Source: Streptomyces sp. NBC_00690
GTDB lineage: Bacteria > Actinomycetota > Actinomycetes > Streptomycetales > Streptomycetaceae
Assembly: GCF_036226685.1 (NCBI RefSeq)
Contig: NZ_CP109009.1
Coordinates: 620,001-684,000, forward strand
Reading direction: 5' to 3'
Length of the DNA: 64,000 bases
Below the pieces are notes generated by a model. That model worked only from the letters and a program-made list of their open reading frames with translations, was not told the origin of the DNA and searched no databases. The position numbers and the translations under genes were made by a program. Shown here piece after piece: positions 45,684 to 54,787 of this stretch. Every line of letters starts with the position of its first letter. The stretch's first letter is position 1.

Positions 45684-45715
45684 TGATGCACCGGGGCTGC
45701 CGTCCCGGTGCATCA
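45684..45715 (+). terminator. Strong hairpin after the helicase-SWIM pair
   Basis: A perfect 12-bp stem (TGATGCACCGGG with CCCGGTGCATCA) around an 8-base loop. It could end transcription from the helicase-SWIM operon. It also lies in the leader region of the following gene, so a regulatory RNA hairpin is an alternative. Confidence 0.65.
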
Positions 45716-45819
45716 TCGAACCGGCGCCGCTCATGCCGGGGACATGTCGTCGTCGGGCCATGAGAGGACTCCAGCGCATCCGGCCCGAGACCCGCCTGAC
45801 CCCCACCAGGAGGCTGCCC

Positions 45820-47184
45820 ATGTCGCCCTACGCACAACTGCCCCGGCCGCTGCGCCGCTCACTCGTATTCGGCGTACCGATCGCTCTGGTCACCGCCATC
45901 GCCGTGGCCGCGACGGCGAGCGGCACCAGCCCCGCTCCCAGCAAGCCCCGAGCCGCGGCGCCTGAAGTGGTGGGAACCGCGGTCCTCGATGAGATCCCGT
46001 TGGCGAAGTTCAGCAACTCCCTCATCCCGAACTCCGTCGCCAATGACCGCGGGGTACACCTCGGCATCGGCAGCGACATGTTCCCGGCCGATCGCAAGGG
46101 CGAGTTCTGGGCGTTGACGGACCGCGGTCCCAACGGTCAGATCAAGGTCGACGGCGTCAAGCGCCGCACCTTCGCCGTACCGGAGTTCAACCCGGCGATC
46201 GTACGCGTGCGCGTCGCGGGCGAACGGGTGTCCGTACTCCGGGCGATCCCCATCACCACCGCCTCCGGCAAGCCGGTCACGGGGCTGCCGAACCAGGCCG
46301 CGCGCGACGAGGCCCCGTACAACTTCAACGCGACGACCCCCCTGGCCTTCAACCCCAGCGGTTTGGACACCGAGGGCATGGCGCGGGCGGCGGACGGCTC
46401 ATTCTGGCTCGTCGACGAGTACGGGCCCTCCCTCATCCATGTCTCCGCACGCGGCAAGGTGCTGACCCGCTATGTGCCCGAGGGGCTCAAGCTCCAGGGC
46501 GCTGACTACCCCGTCGTGGAAGCGCTGCCCGGCATCCTCCTGAAGCGCAAGCTGAACCGTGGGTTCGAAGCACTGACCGTGCTGCCGGGCGGCGACCTCG
46601 TCCTGGCGGTGCAGAGCCCGCTGCTCGTGCCGGACGCGACCGCGGGCGAGTCGTCCCGCAATGTGCGACTGCTGCGCTTCTCCCCCGAGGAAGGGGAGGT
46701 GACTGCGGAGTACTCCTACCAGTTCGACCCGGTCCACGTCGTCGATCCGTCGGAGACCGACACCTCGGAACTGAAGCTCTCGTCCCTCGTACCGGTCGAC
46801 GACGACACCGTCCTGGTGCAGGAGCGCACCGACAAGTCGTCACGACTGCACCGAGTGACCCTGCCCAGCGGCGAAGGCATCCTCGGCAGCCGGTGGGACG
46901 ATCCGGCGACCTCCCCGAGCTATGAGCAGGTCGAGGACCTCGCGGCAGCCGACGTGCCCGTTCTCGCCAAGGAACTGGTCGTCGACTTCGGCAAGGTCCC
47001 CGGAGTTCCCGGCAAGATCGAGGGCATCGCCCTGGTGGGCCGCAACACCCTGGCACTGATCAACGACAACGACTTCGGCATGTCGGACGGGGCCCAGGCG
47101 TTCGACGAGCAGGGCAGGCTGGTCGACAGCGGCGTCGACACCAGAGTGACCCATGTGAAGCTGCCGCGCCCGCTGCGCGGCTGA
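45820..47184 (+). CDS. Exported esterase-like phytase-fold protein
   Basis: A 454-residue protein from ATG 45820, six bases after AGGAGG. The N-terminal hydrophobic segment (SLVFGVPIALVTAIAVAATA) acts as signal peptide or anchor. The remainder matches the 'esterase-like activity of phytase' family, a beta-propeller: FWALTDRGPNGQIKVDGVKR, GLDTEGMARAADGSFWLVDE, GFEALTVLPGGDLVLAVQSP and IEGIALVGRNTLALINDNDF. Proteins of this family are secreted and their substrates are mostly unknown. The gene stands alone. Confidence 0.85.
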   Translation: MSPYAQLPRPLRRSLVFGVPIALVTAIAVAATASGTSPAPSKPRAAAPEVVGTAVLDEIPLAKFSNSLIPNSVANDRGVHLGIGSDMFPADRKGEFWALTDRGPNGQIKVDGVKRRTFAVPEFNPAIVRVRVAGERVSVLRAIPITTASGKPVTGLPNQAARDEAPYNFNATTPLAFNPSGLDTEGMARAADGSFWLVDEYGPSLIHVSARGKVLTRYVPEGLKLQGADYPVVEALPGILLKRKLNRGFEALTVLPGGDLVLAVQSPLLVPDATAGESSRNVRLLRFSPEEGEVTAEYSYQFDPVHVVDPSETDTSELKLSSLVPVDDDTVLVQERTDKSSRLHRVTLPSGEGILGSRWDDPATSPSYEQVEDLAAADVPVLAKELVVDFGKVPGVPGKIEGIALVGRNTLALINDNDFGMSDGAQAFDEQGRLVDSGVDTRVTHVKLPRPLRG

Positions 47185-47487
47185 GCTCCGGCCGTACCCG
47201 GCGGAGGGCAGTGATCCGGATGAGGTCCGGGTCGCTGCCCTGCCGCATGTCCGGAAGGTCATGGTCGGGACCGGGCCGGGAACGGCCGGCCACCACGCGG
47301 GGCGCCCCTTCGCGGGAAGTCTCGCGGCGCGCTCAGCCTCCCCTCGTGATACCGCCGCGACACGACATCCGCCCGTACGACATCCCCGGGCGGCGGGGGC
47401 TGCCGCGAGATCCTCAGAGCGGTCTCGACCGCCACCCGGCGGACGGGCCCGAAGCCCCGCTTCTGACATTCCACCAGGAGAGGCCCG
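47185..47487. other. Intergenic promoter region, no gene recognised
   Basis: About 300 bases between the esterase and amidase genes, both on the plus strand. No coding frame or clean hairpin was found. It presumably contains the amidase promoter. Confidence 0.4.
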
Positions 47488-48141
47488 ATGGACCGTAGAA
47501 GACTCCTCTGGGGCGCCGCCGCGGCGGCCACCGGTGCGCTGCCCCTGATCACCCCCGCTCATGCCGCAGACCGCGCCCGCCGACCGGACGGCGACGCCAC
47601 CGCACCCCGTGGATCGCGCGACCCCTCGTTCCACAGCGCCCACCAGCGCAGCGAAGTGGATCATCCGTCCGCGCAGTGGCGACCCGCGGCTTCGGAGAAC
47701 TACACGGCTTCCAGCCGTCCGACCTCGTACCCGATCGACTTCATCGTCATCCACGTCACCCAGGAGACCTTCGCCGACACCGTCGAGATCTTCCAGAACC
47801 CGGCAAGGCAGGTCTCCGCGCACTATGTCGTGGCGTCGTCGGACGGCTCGGTGGCGCAGTGTGTCAGGGAACACAACGTCGGTTGGCACGCCGGCAACTG
47901 GGACTACAACACCCGCAGTATCGGAATCGAACACGAGGGGTGGGTGGATCAGCCCGCCTACTTCACCCATGCCCTCTACGAGAGTTCGGCCGCGCTCACC
48001 GCGTCGATCTGCGATCGGTACGGCATCCCCAAGGACCGGGCACACATCATCGGCCATCACGAGGTGCCGGGAGCCGATCACACCGACCCCGGACCGTTCT
48101 GGGACTGGCAGCGCTACATCCGCCTGGTGAACTTCGCCTGA
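47488..48141 (+). CDS. Tat-exported N-acetylmuramoyl-L-alanine amidase
   Basis: A 217-residue protein from ATG 47488 with AGGAGAGG upstream. The start MDRRRLLWGAAAAATGALPL is a twin-arginine-type signal, cleaved after AHA. The Amidase_2 domain has the zinc ligands in FIVIHVTQETFADTV, the second His in IIGHHEVPGADHTDPGPFWD, and Asp/His nearby; SIGIEHEGW is also conserved. The enzyme cuts the bond between muramic acid and the stem peptide, so it acts in wall turnover or lysis of other bacteria. Confidence 0.9.
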   Translation: MDRRRLLWGAAAAATGALPLITPAHAADRARRPDGDATAPRGSRDPSFHSAHQRSEVDHPSAQWRPAASENYTASSRPTSYPIDFIVIHVTQETFADTVEIFQNPARQVSAHYVVASSDGSVAQCVREHNVGWHAGNWDYNTRSIGIEHEGWVDQPAYFTHALYESSAALTASICDRYGIPKDRAHIIGHHEVPGADHTDPGPFWDWQRYIRLVNFA

Positions 48142-48266
48142 CCCCGGTGCACGACAGCCGACGGTAGGAGGACAAAATACCGAAGCGATAGCCTGCTGAC
48201 TACTTGTCACTTGACGTGCTTGTCCGGCTCGGCGGGCTAGGTCACGATGGTTCCAGGGAGGCCGAT

Positions 48267-49520
48267 TTGACCGATGCATGGGTGGCTCTGGAACCGGGTG
48301 CGGATCCGGCTAAACGGGTCGTGGACCTGCGCAGGGCGTATGACGCGTACGTGACCGCTGGCCGGGTCGAGGCGCCGGTTCGACCCGTCGTGGCCGACTC
48401 CTGGCGCCGCTGCGCCCGGGCCCTGGTCAGTCCGGACGGCATCGCGGACATCGAGTTGGACGACGACGCGCTCACCACCTACCGGGAGAGCCACCCACTG
48501 GCCCGGGTGATGCCCCTCATACGCGAACTCACCAGCGCCTACGCCATGGACGGCGACCATCTGGTGGCGGTCTGCGACACCCATGGACGGCTGCTGTGGG
48601 TGGAGGGACCGCCCACCACCCGGCGACGGGCCGAAGGGATGAACTTCGTCCCCGGCGCCCGCTGGTCGGAAACGGCGGCGGGCACCAACGCACCAGGCAC
48701 CGCGATAGCCGTGGACCGACCCGTTCAGGTCTTCGCCGCCGAGCACTTCAGGCGCCCGGTACACCCGTGGACCTGTGCGGCGGCACCGATCCACGATCCC
48801 GCCACGGGCCGCCTGCTCGGCGCGGTCGACATCACGGGCGGGAACCGACTCGCCCACCCACACAGCCTCGCCTTCATCGCGGCGGTCGCGAGAGCCGCAG
48901 AATCACAACTCGCCCTGCTCGCCCCGACGCCCACCACCGGCAGCGTCCGGTTGACCGCACTGGGCCGCAATGAAGCACTCCTGCTCAGCGAGGGACGCAC
49001 TTTACGCCTGAGCCGTCGCCACAGTGAGATCCTGGTCCTGCTGGCGCACCGCCCCGAGGGAGTGGGCGGCGACGAGTTGCTGATGGAACTGTACGAGGAC
49101 GAGTCCGTCACCCCCGTCACCCTGCGGGCGGAACTGTCGAGACTGCGGCACCTCCTGGGCAGGGACCTCCTCAGATCACGGCCCTACCGCCTCGCGGCCC
49201 TGGTGGACACCGACTTCGGTGCGGTGACCCGACGGCTCGCCTCCGGAACGGTCACGGGAGCACTGAGCGCCTACGCCGGTCCCCTGCTCCCCGCCTCGAT
49301 GGCACCCGCCGTGGTGCGACTGCGACGACGGCTCACCGACCAGCTACGCGCCGCATTGATCTCACGAGGGGATCCCGGTCTCCTCGCGGACTGGGCCTAC
49401 AGCCCGTGGGGAGAGGACGACCTTCCGGTGTGGCGGGCCCTTGCGGGCGCCCTCCCCGGGGCGCAGCGACCGGCCGCACTCGCCCGCATCCGCGAGCTGG
49501 ACGGCTGGCAGGGAGCCTGA
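48267..49520 (+). CDS. GAF-domain transcriptional regulator beside aldehyde dehydrogenase
   Basis: A 417-residue protein. The TTG at 48267 ([20 protein letters not shown]) follows GGGAGG by five bases and fits the family start. The first half resembles the sensor half of AcoR-type activators: [20 protein letters not shown], a GAF domain (about residues 80-220) with [20 protein letters not shown] and [20 protein letters not shown]. Instead of a sigma-54 AAA domain, it ends in a winged-helix part ([40 protein letters not shown]). It most probably regulates the aldehyde dehydrogenase 154 bases downstream. Confidence 0.8.
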   Translation: MTDAWVALEPGADPAKRVVDLRRAYDAYVTAGRVEAPVRPVVADSWRRCARALVSPDGIADIELDDDALTTYRESHPLARVMPLIRELTSAYAMDGDHLVAVCDTHGRLLWVEGPPTTRRRAEGMNFVPGARWSETAAGTNAPGTAIAVDRPVQVFAAEHFRRPVHPWTCAAAPIHDPATGRLLGAVDITGGNRLAHPHSLAFIAAVARAAESQLALLAPTPTTGSVRLTALGRNEALLLSEGRTLRLSRRHSEILVLLAHRPEGVGGDELLMELYEDESVTPVTLRAELSRLRHLLGRDLLRSRPYRLAALVDTDFGAVTRRLASGTVTGALSAYAGPLLPASMAPAVVRLRRRLTDQLRAALISRGDPGLLADWAYSPWGEDDLPVWRALAGALPGAQRPAALARIRELDGWQGA

Positions 49521-49674
49521 CGTCCACCGTCGCAGCGCCGGCGCAGTGCACCCGTCCCGTTCCGGAGGCGCTGGCGGACAGGCCCGACGCAACCTGCCTG
49601 CAACCCCGTTGCTCCTAGGCTTGACACGAGCACCGCCCAACGGCGGGCGGCGTCTTCACCGGGAGGTCCTGGCC

Positions 49675-51198
49675 ATGACCCGCTACGCAGCGCCTGGCAG
49701 CGAAGGCTCACTCGTCTCCTACCGTCCACGCTATGACCACTGGATCGGCGGCGCCTACGTGCCTCCGGCTCGTGGCGGCTACTTCGAGAATCCGAGCCCG
49801 GTCGACGGTCGCCCCTTCACCGAGATCGCCCGCGGAACCGCCGAAGACGTCGAACGCGCCCTCGATGCGGCCCATGCCGCGGCGCCCGGCTGGGGGCGCA
49901 CCTCCGCAGGTGACCGAGCCCTGGTCCTCTTGAGGATCGCCGACCGGATGGAGGCTCATCTGGAGCAGTTGGCGGTCGCGGAGACGTGGGACAACGGCAA
50001 GCCGATCCGAGAGACGCTCGCCGCCGACATTCCCCTCGCCATTGATCACTTCCGCTACTTCGCCGGCGCCCTGCGCGCCCAAGAGGGCTCGCTGAGCGAG
50101 ATCGACGACGACACCGTCGCGTACCACTTCCATGAACCGCTGGGGGTCGTGGCCCAGATCATCCCGTGGAACTTCCCGATCCTGATGGCGACATGGAAGA
50201 TCGCACCCGCACTGGCCGCGGGCAATGCGGTGGTGCTCAAGCCGGCAGAGCAAACTCCGGCCTCGATTCACTACTGGCTGGAGTTGGTCTGTGATCTCCT
50301 GCCCGACGGCGTGCTCAACGTCGTCAACGGCTTCGGGGTAGAGGCCGGCAAGCCGCTGGCTTCCAGTCCCCGCGTGGCCAAGGTGGCCTTCACGGGCGAG
50401 ACGACGACCGGCCGGCTGATCATGCAGTACGCCTCCGAGAACATCAAACCCGTCACACTGGAGTTGGGCGGAAAGTCACCGAACATCTTCTTCGACGACA
50501 TCTGGAACGCCGACGACGACCTGCGCGACAAGGCACTTGAAGGGTTCACCATGTTCGCCCTCAACCAGGGCGAGGTGTGCACATGTCCGTCCCGCGCACT
50601 CATCCAACGCGGCCACTACCCCGAATTCCTTTCGGCGGCGGTCGCCCGCACCGAACTCATCGTGCCCGGCCACCCCCTGGACACGGAAACGATGATCGGA
50701 GCGCAGGCGTCCCACGACCAGTTGCAGAAGATCCTCTCCTATCTGGACATCGGCCAGCAGGAAGGCGCCAAGGTACTGACCGGTGGTGAACGCATCACCT
50801 ATGACGGGGACATGGCCGGCGGCTACTACGTACAGCCAACGATCTTCGAGGGAAACAACAAGATGCGCGTCTTCCAGGAAGAGATCTTCGGTCCCGTCGT
50901 CGCCGTCACATCCTTCACGGACTTCGAGGACGCCATCCGCACAGCCAACGACACGCTGTACGGATTGGGCGCGGGCGTCTGGACCCGTGACATCACCACC
51001 GCGTACCGCGCCGGTCGCGCCATCCAAGCGGGCAGGGTCTGGACTAACTGCTACCACGTCTACCCCGCGCACGCGGCCTTCGGCGGCTACAAGCAGTCGG
51101 GAATCGGGCGCGAGACCCATCGCATGATGCTGGCGCACTATCAACAGACGAAGAACTTGCTTGTGTCATATTCGCCGAAGAAGCTGGGCTTCTTCTAG
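49675..51198 (+). CDS. NAD-dependent aldehyde dehydrogenase (AldB/ExaC-like)
   Basis: A 507-residue protein from ATG 49675, eight bases after GGGAGG. Family landmarks are [20 protein letters not shown], the NAD-binding [16 protein letters not shown], the catalytic-Glu block [15 protein letters not shown] and the catalytic-Cys block [36 protein letters not shown] and [14 protein letters not shown] close it. It oxidises acetaldehyde or a similar aldehyde to the acid. It is probably controlled by the GAF regulator just upstream and is followed by a strong terminator. Confidence 0.93.
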   Translation: MTRYAAPGSEGSLVSYRPRYDHWIGGAYVPPARGGYFENPSPVDGRPFTEIARGTAEDVERALDAAHAAAPGWGRTSAGDRALVLLRIADRMEAHLEQLAVAETWDNGKPIRETLAADIPLAIDHFRYFAGALRAQEGSLSEIDDDTVAYHFHEPLGVVAQIIPWNFPILMATWKIAPALAAGNAVVLKPAEQTPASIHYWLELVCDLLPDGVLNVVNGFGVEAGKPLASSPRVAKVAFTGETTTGRLIMQYASENIKPVTLELGGKSPNIFFDDIWNADDDLRDKALEGFTMFALNQGEVCTCPSRALIQRGHYPEFLSAAVARTELIVPGHPLDTETMIGAQASHDQLQKILSYLDIGQQEGAKVLTGGERITYDGDMAGGYYVQPTIFEGNNKMRVFQEEIFGPVVAVTSFTDFEDAIRTANDTLYGLGAGVWTRDITTAYRAGRAIQAGRVWTNCYHVYPAHAAFGGYKQSGIGRETHRMMLAHYQQTKNLLVSYSPKKLGFF

Positions 51199-51208
51199 GG
51201 GCCGAAAA

Positions 51209-51245
51209 GGGGCGCCTGAGCAGGGGTTTCCCTGCCAGGCGCCCT
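51209..51245 (+). terminator. Terminator of the aldehyde dehydrogenase gene
   Basis: The outer stem GGGCGCCTG/CAGGCGCCC encloses an inner CAGGG/CCCTG stem. It lies 12 bases after the stop. It also marks the boundary between conserved chromosomal genes and the mobile-DNA region to the right. Confidence 0.8.
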
Positions 51246-51294
51246 TCGCGAAGCGATTCTATGTGGCGAGTCGAAATTCGCGGTTACTCCCGAT

Positions 51295-52749
51295 TCATCC
51301 CGCCTGTTTCCCACCTCTGACCAGTTGTTCCGGGGTATTTCCGGGCCAGTGGCTGGCTAACACAACGCCATCGGCCTCGGCGGAACCGTCCCAGCGCCGC
51401 ATGGAGTCCTCGATGAGATGGTTGGCGTGGTCGCGTGTCTCGGTCAGGAACTTAGCGTAGTGCCGGAAGAGGACCTGGATGCTCTGTCCGGCGCGGCGTG
51501 CGCATTCGGCTGGGTCGACGCCGGAGGCGAGCCAGAAGGAGATGCCGGCGTGGCGGAGGTCGTAGGGTCGCTTGGCGAGTTCGAGGGTGTGCTCGTCCAG
51601 GGTGAGGGCGGCTTCGCGGGCCCGGTTCCAGGTGATGCCGTAGGCGGAGTGGTCGATGTAGTTGCCTTGGGCGTTGCGGAAGATGCGGCCGTCCGGTGTG
51701 ACGCCGAACTGTTCGATGTGGTCGCGCAGGATGCGGACGAGTACGGGTGGGATGGGTACGGGGCGGGTGGCTTTGGCTGCGCGTCGTTTCAGGGAGTGGA
51801 TTTCGTGGACGGATCCGTCGTCGGTCCATTCCTTTCCTGCTGTGATGACGCCGCCTTTGAGGTTGAGCAGGCCCCATCCGGTGGCGGGGAGGCGGCACTG
51901 GGCCTTGCGGAGATGGATGATTTCGGCGGGGCGCATGGCGGCGTAGTACATGCAGGCGAAGAAGCCGTACAGCTGGGGTCCCCGGCCCGGGAGTTCCCTG
52001 ACGGCTTCGAGTAGCCGGGTGACTTGGGCGGGGTTGGGGACACAGTCCGGGTCGACTTCGTCCGCCACTTCCGGTGCCGTCCATCGGAGCCGGTTGAGCG
52101 GGTTGTGGGTGAAGTATCCGCGTTCTACGGCGACCCCGAACACCTCGTTGACCGCTGCCTTCTTCCGTTTGACGGTCTTGGCGGCGGCAGCGGTCCCGTC
52201 GAGTTTGCGGCACAGGGCGTCCAGTCCGCGGCGAAGGGTTTCGGGGTCCTCCAGCTCGCTCACGGGCAGTGAGTTCCGTTCCAGCCAGGCCAGGGCCTCC
52301 TGCCACTCCTCCCCGGGCGCGGCTTTCCAGGCGTTCTTGTTGAAGGCCCATGAGTACAGGGCTCGCCGCAGTATGCGCGGGTTGCGGTAGGTGGCTCCTG
52401 GCTCCACGAGGGCGGGGGTGATCGTGGCGAAGGCGTCGGCGAGGGTGCGGCGGGTGTTGCCGGGTGTCCGGTCCCAGCGCTGTTCGGTGTATTCCCGTGC
52501 GAGGGTGTACCAGGTGGTGCGCTGTTTCAGGGCTCGGAGTTCGGAGGCGGGCAGGCCGGTTCGGGGGGCGAACGGTTCGCCGTCCCGGGCTGCGGTCATC
52601 AGTTTGGCGCGGCGGCTTTCCGCGAGCCCTTTGGTCTTGAAGGATTCGGATTTCTCGCGGCCGCTGACGGTCCAGCGGACCTCGAATCCCTTTTGCCGGC
52701 CGGTTCGCTCGCTTATTTCCCAGAATCGGACCTTGTAGCTCATCGCCAT
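51295..52749 (-). CDS. int: Tyrosine-recombinase integrase
   Basis: A 484-residue site-specific recombinase from ATG 52749, overlapping the excisionase-like gene. The arm-binding/core-binding half includes WTVSGREKSESFKTKGLAES and TPGNTRRTLADAFATITPAL. The catalytic part has the first Arg in CMYYAAMRPAEIIHLRKAQC, the box II region AKRPYDLRHAGISFWLASGV and the tyrosine in SIQVLFRHYAKFLTETRDHA. The usual His of HxLR is replaced by Tyr (PYDLRH), a variant seen in other integrases. It resembles integrases of actinomycete integrative plasmids or phages. No att repeat or rest of the element was found. Confidence 0.9.
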   Translation of the reverse strand: MAMSYKVRFWEISERTGRQKGFEVRWTVSGREKSESFKTKGLAESRRAKLMTAARDGEPFAPRTGLPASELRALKQRTTWYTLAREYTEQRWDRTPGNTRRTLADAFATITPALVEPGATYRNPRILRRALYSWAFNKNAWKAAPGEEWQEALAWLERNSLPVSELEDPETLRRGLDALCRKLDGTAAAAKTVKRKKAAVNEVFGVAVERGYFTHNPLNRLRWTAPEVADEVDPDCVPNPAQVTRLLEAVRELPGRGPQLYGFFACMYYAAMRPAEIIHLRKAQCRLPATGWGLLNLKGGVITAGKEWTDDGSVHEIHSLKRRAAKATRPVPIPPVLVRILRDHIEQFGVTPDGRIFRNAQGNYIDHSAYGITWNRAREAALTLDEHTLELAKRPYDLRHAGISFWLASGVDPAECARRAGQSIQVLFRHYAKFLTETRDHANHLIEDSMRRWDGSAEADGVVLASHWPGNTPEQLVRGGKQAG

Positions 52750-52937
52750 TCAGGCGTTTCCCTTTCGCAAGCCGCCCACCACGCGTCGAGATCGGCACGG
52801 CGGCAGCGCAGTTCACCGTTCGGAAGTTTGATCATTCGGGGAGCATTTCCCCGAGCTCGGAGGCGATAGAAGGCTGACGGGCTCATACGGATCTCCGCGA
52901 GGACGTCGGCAAGTTTGAGTGCAGGGGGACGGGCCAC
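52740..52937 (-). CDS. xis: Excisionase-like helix-turn-helix protein
   Basis: A 65-residue protein from GTG 52937. It has a MerR-like/excisionase winged helix, LKLADVLAEIRMSPSAFYRL then RARGNAPRMIKLPNGELRCR and RADLDAWWAACERE. It directly precedes int with a 10-base overlap, the standard xis-int order of actinomycete integrative elements. It probably directs excision and may also control its own promoter. Confidence 0.82.
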   Translation of the reverse strand: MARPPALKLADVLAEIRMSPSAFYRLRARGNAPRMIKLPNGELRCRRADLDAWWAACERETPEWR

Positions 52938-53454
52938 GGGGTACCTTCCAGGGATATAGGCCGTGCGCGCGGCATGTCGGCCCTCGACGGAGTTCCGCAG
53001 TGCCTCACCAAGAGGCGTGCAGAATGCGCCGGACACGCTGATGCAGCACTCACGCAAGGGGACATACGCCCGCGCGGGCTCCACCACCCAGTACAGCCCG
53101 CGCGAACTCCACCAATAGTCCGCAGGACCCCCGGTTTGGCGAACCGGTGTTCGTCGGCTATACAGTGCTCTGCTTCATCGTTGACGCATCGTGCGGCCAG
53201 CCAGAGAATCCGGGTGCCAGACAGAACTCCCGCATGAGGGAACAGCACTCTACGAAACGGTTCAAGGAACTGTGGAAGGGAAGCTCGAACGAGATTCTGA
53301 CGAGCTGCTACTCCTTCAGCAACGGGGACCGGGGCCAAACAGGCTGCCACCACCGGGGGTGCTCCGGGTGTCACAGGTTGACTTGCCCAGGAGAGATCTT
53401 CAAGTCCCTTCCAGGTCCTTCCTGTCTGCCGTAGGCGAATGCGATATCAACCTG
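52938..53454. other. Region upstream of xis, no clear gene
   Basis: About 515 bases with irregular base composition. Plus-strand frames here lack a ribosome site and coding bias. In an intact integrative element this would hold replication or regulator genes; here these seem to be lost. Confidence 0.4.
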
Positions 53455-53589
53455 ATGATGTCGTCCATTGACGACCTGCTCGCCCGCGCTCGCGTGGAGC
53501 ACCGGCCTTGTGGGCAGGAGGAGATCGACGCCGCCGCTGCCCGGATCGCCGGTCGTGTGCCCTTGTCCGACGAGTGGGATGTGCTCTAG
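53455..53589 (+). CDS. Possible small protein ending at the IS110 junction
   Basis: A 44-codon frame (MMSSIDDLLARARVEHRPCG, then QEEIDAAAARIAGRVPLSDE) with good coding bias but no clear ribosome site. Its stop lies exactly where the truncated IS110 begins, so the native C-terminus may have been removed. Function unknown. Confidence 0.35.
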   Translation: MMSSIDDLLARARVEHRPCGQEEIDAAAARIAGRVPLSDEWDVL

Positions 53590-53810
53590 CCCGCCGCGGC
53601 CAGCTGTTGGGCAGGTGTGCGGCCGAGGCCGCCGGCGCCTTCGACAGCGAATCGACGTTCGGGCCACTGCTCACTCCAGCGCATGAGCTGCCGGAAGGTT
53701 CCGACGTTGACGACGAACCGACGCTGGCCGATCTTGTGGCCTGCGGCGTCGATCGCGACGGCGGTGTGAGAGGACTTGTGAGGGTCGATTCCGATGGTGA
53801 TCACGCGCAT
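53588..53810 (-). pseudogene. Truncated IS110-family transposase (N-terminal fragment)
   Basis: From the ATG at 53810 the frame reads MRVITIGIDPHKSSHTAVAI, the start of the RuvC-like DEDD domain with its first Asp. It continues NVGTFRQLMRWSEQWPERRF and EGAGGLGRTPAQQLAAAG, then stops. Only about 74 of some 350-400 residues remain; the rest of the RuvC domain and the Tnp (serine) domain are gone. The break falls at the stop codon of the small plus-strand ORF. Confidence 0.8.
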
Positions 53811-54120
53811 CCTGACCTGGTGCTCGAAGCGGCAGAAGTGTGCGGTGGGCACCCTGACTTGAAGTAGCGGTGTCACCCATTCATGCCTCTGTCGAGCCAC
53901 ACCGCGCGGGTGCCGGTCGGCAGGGGCACGCTAATCTTGAGCCAGCCCCGAAGGGCGGCATGGGGCAATGCGAGCCCGTGCCGACCGACACCCTGGACGC
54001 TACGGCTGCAGACAGTGCGTCTGGAGTCATGCGCGGAGGGTACGAGGTGAGCGTTCACGTCGAGAAACCGGGGTTGGAACCCCACTCAATCGAACACCGA
54101 GGTAACGCTCCGCGATGACT
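53811..54120 (-). other. 5' non-coding end of the IS110 remnant, candidate bridge-RNA region
   Basis: In IS110-group elements the non-coding stretch before the recombinase gene encodes the structured bridge RNA. The matching 300 bases are kept here and contain GC hairpins, such as GCCCTTCGGGGC on the minus strand, and no real gene. The RNA function is inferred from position only; the left border is not defined. Confidence 0.35.
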
Positions 54121-54260
54121 CCCCAAGATCTGCGCCAGAACCGAGAAATGACGGCAGTCCGGTCTCCGAGCCGCTGCGGACTCATCCAGATGGCTGAGCG
54201 CCGCCGGTTTCCGGGATGATTCGGAGAGGAGTTCAGACCCGCGGGGGAAGGAACAGCGCG

Positions 54261-54557
54261 ATGGCGATCAGAGGGTTGAGTCCGGAGAGGGCGGCTCGCC
54301 TTGAGGAACTCGTCGACAAGTGCCGGCCGCTGTTGCTTGGGGACAACGGGATGGCCGCCGTGCAGCGGCTGCTGAGTGAGCGCCGAGTCGAAGTGCTTGA
54401 TGCGGTGGTGATTACGCGTGAACTGCTGGGGGCGGGTCCCACGTCGCTCGGGGAGGCAAAGACCATCGTTTTGACGACTCCAGGCAGAGGGCGTGAGCTG
54501 AGGGTGCACAAGGAGTTCATGGACGGCCTGGAGCAGAACGGCGCCCTCGGCCAGTGA
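54261..54557 (+). CDS. Conserved hypothetical protein
   Basis: A 98-residue protein from ATG 54261 with GGGGAAGGAA upstream. It reads MAIRGLSPERAARLEELVDK, CRPLLLGDNGMAAVQRLLSE, RRVEVLDAVVITRELLGAGP and SLGEAKTIVLTTPGRGRELR. The pattern is mostly helical, and I recall similar streptomycete proteins of unknown role. It lies between the IS110 remnant and the left end of the IS630 unit and seems to be an intact host gene. Confidence 0.65.
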   Translation: MAIRGLSPERAARLEELVDKCRPLLLGDNGMAAVQRLLSERRVEVLDAVVITRELLGAGPTSLGEAKTIVLTTPGRGRELRVHKEFMDGLEQNGALGQ

Positions 54558-54751
54558 CTACCGTCTGGTCGGCGGCCCGCTACCCGTGAAGATGGCGGGT
54601 TGCAGGAGAGGGGTCGGACGGCCCGCTGGTTCTTCGGCTCGGGTGCTGGAAGCCGGTAGGAGAGTCGGTGCCGGTCCCGATGACGGTGCCCTGGCAAGTA
54701 CCCCCGTGACTTCACAACTCGGGTTCTGGTCCAACTTCTTTGGTGGACTAG

Positions 54752-54781
54752 CTAGTGCCGCATCAGGCAACGTTCGCCCTG
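54752..54781 (+). repeat. Left terminal inverted repeat of the IS630-family unit
   Basis: Thirty bases starting CTAGTGCCGCATCAGGCAAC match the inverted sequence at 57586-57615 at 29 positions. The CTAG contains the TA dinucleotide expected as target of IS630/Tc1-type elements. No second copy is found directly in front of the transposase gene. Confidence 0.85.
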
Positions 54782-54787
54782 TCGCTA

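Noticed and set aside
53870..54118. Plus-strand 82-codon frame beside the IS110 remnant
   Set aside because: No coding bias, and it coincides with the non-coding 5' end of the IS110 element.
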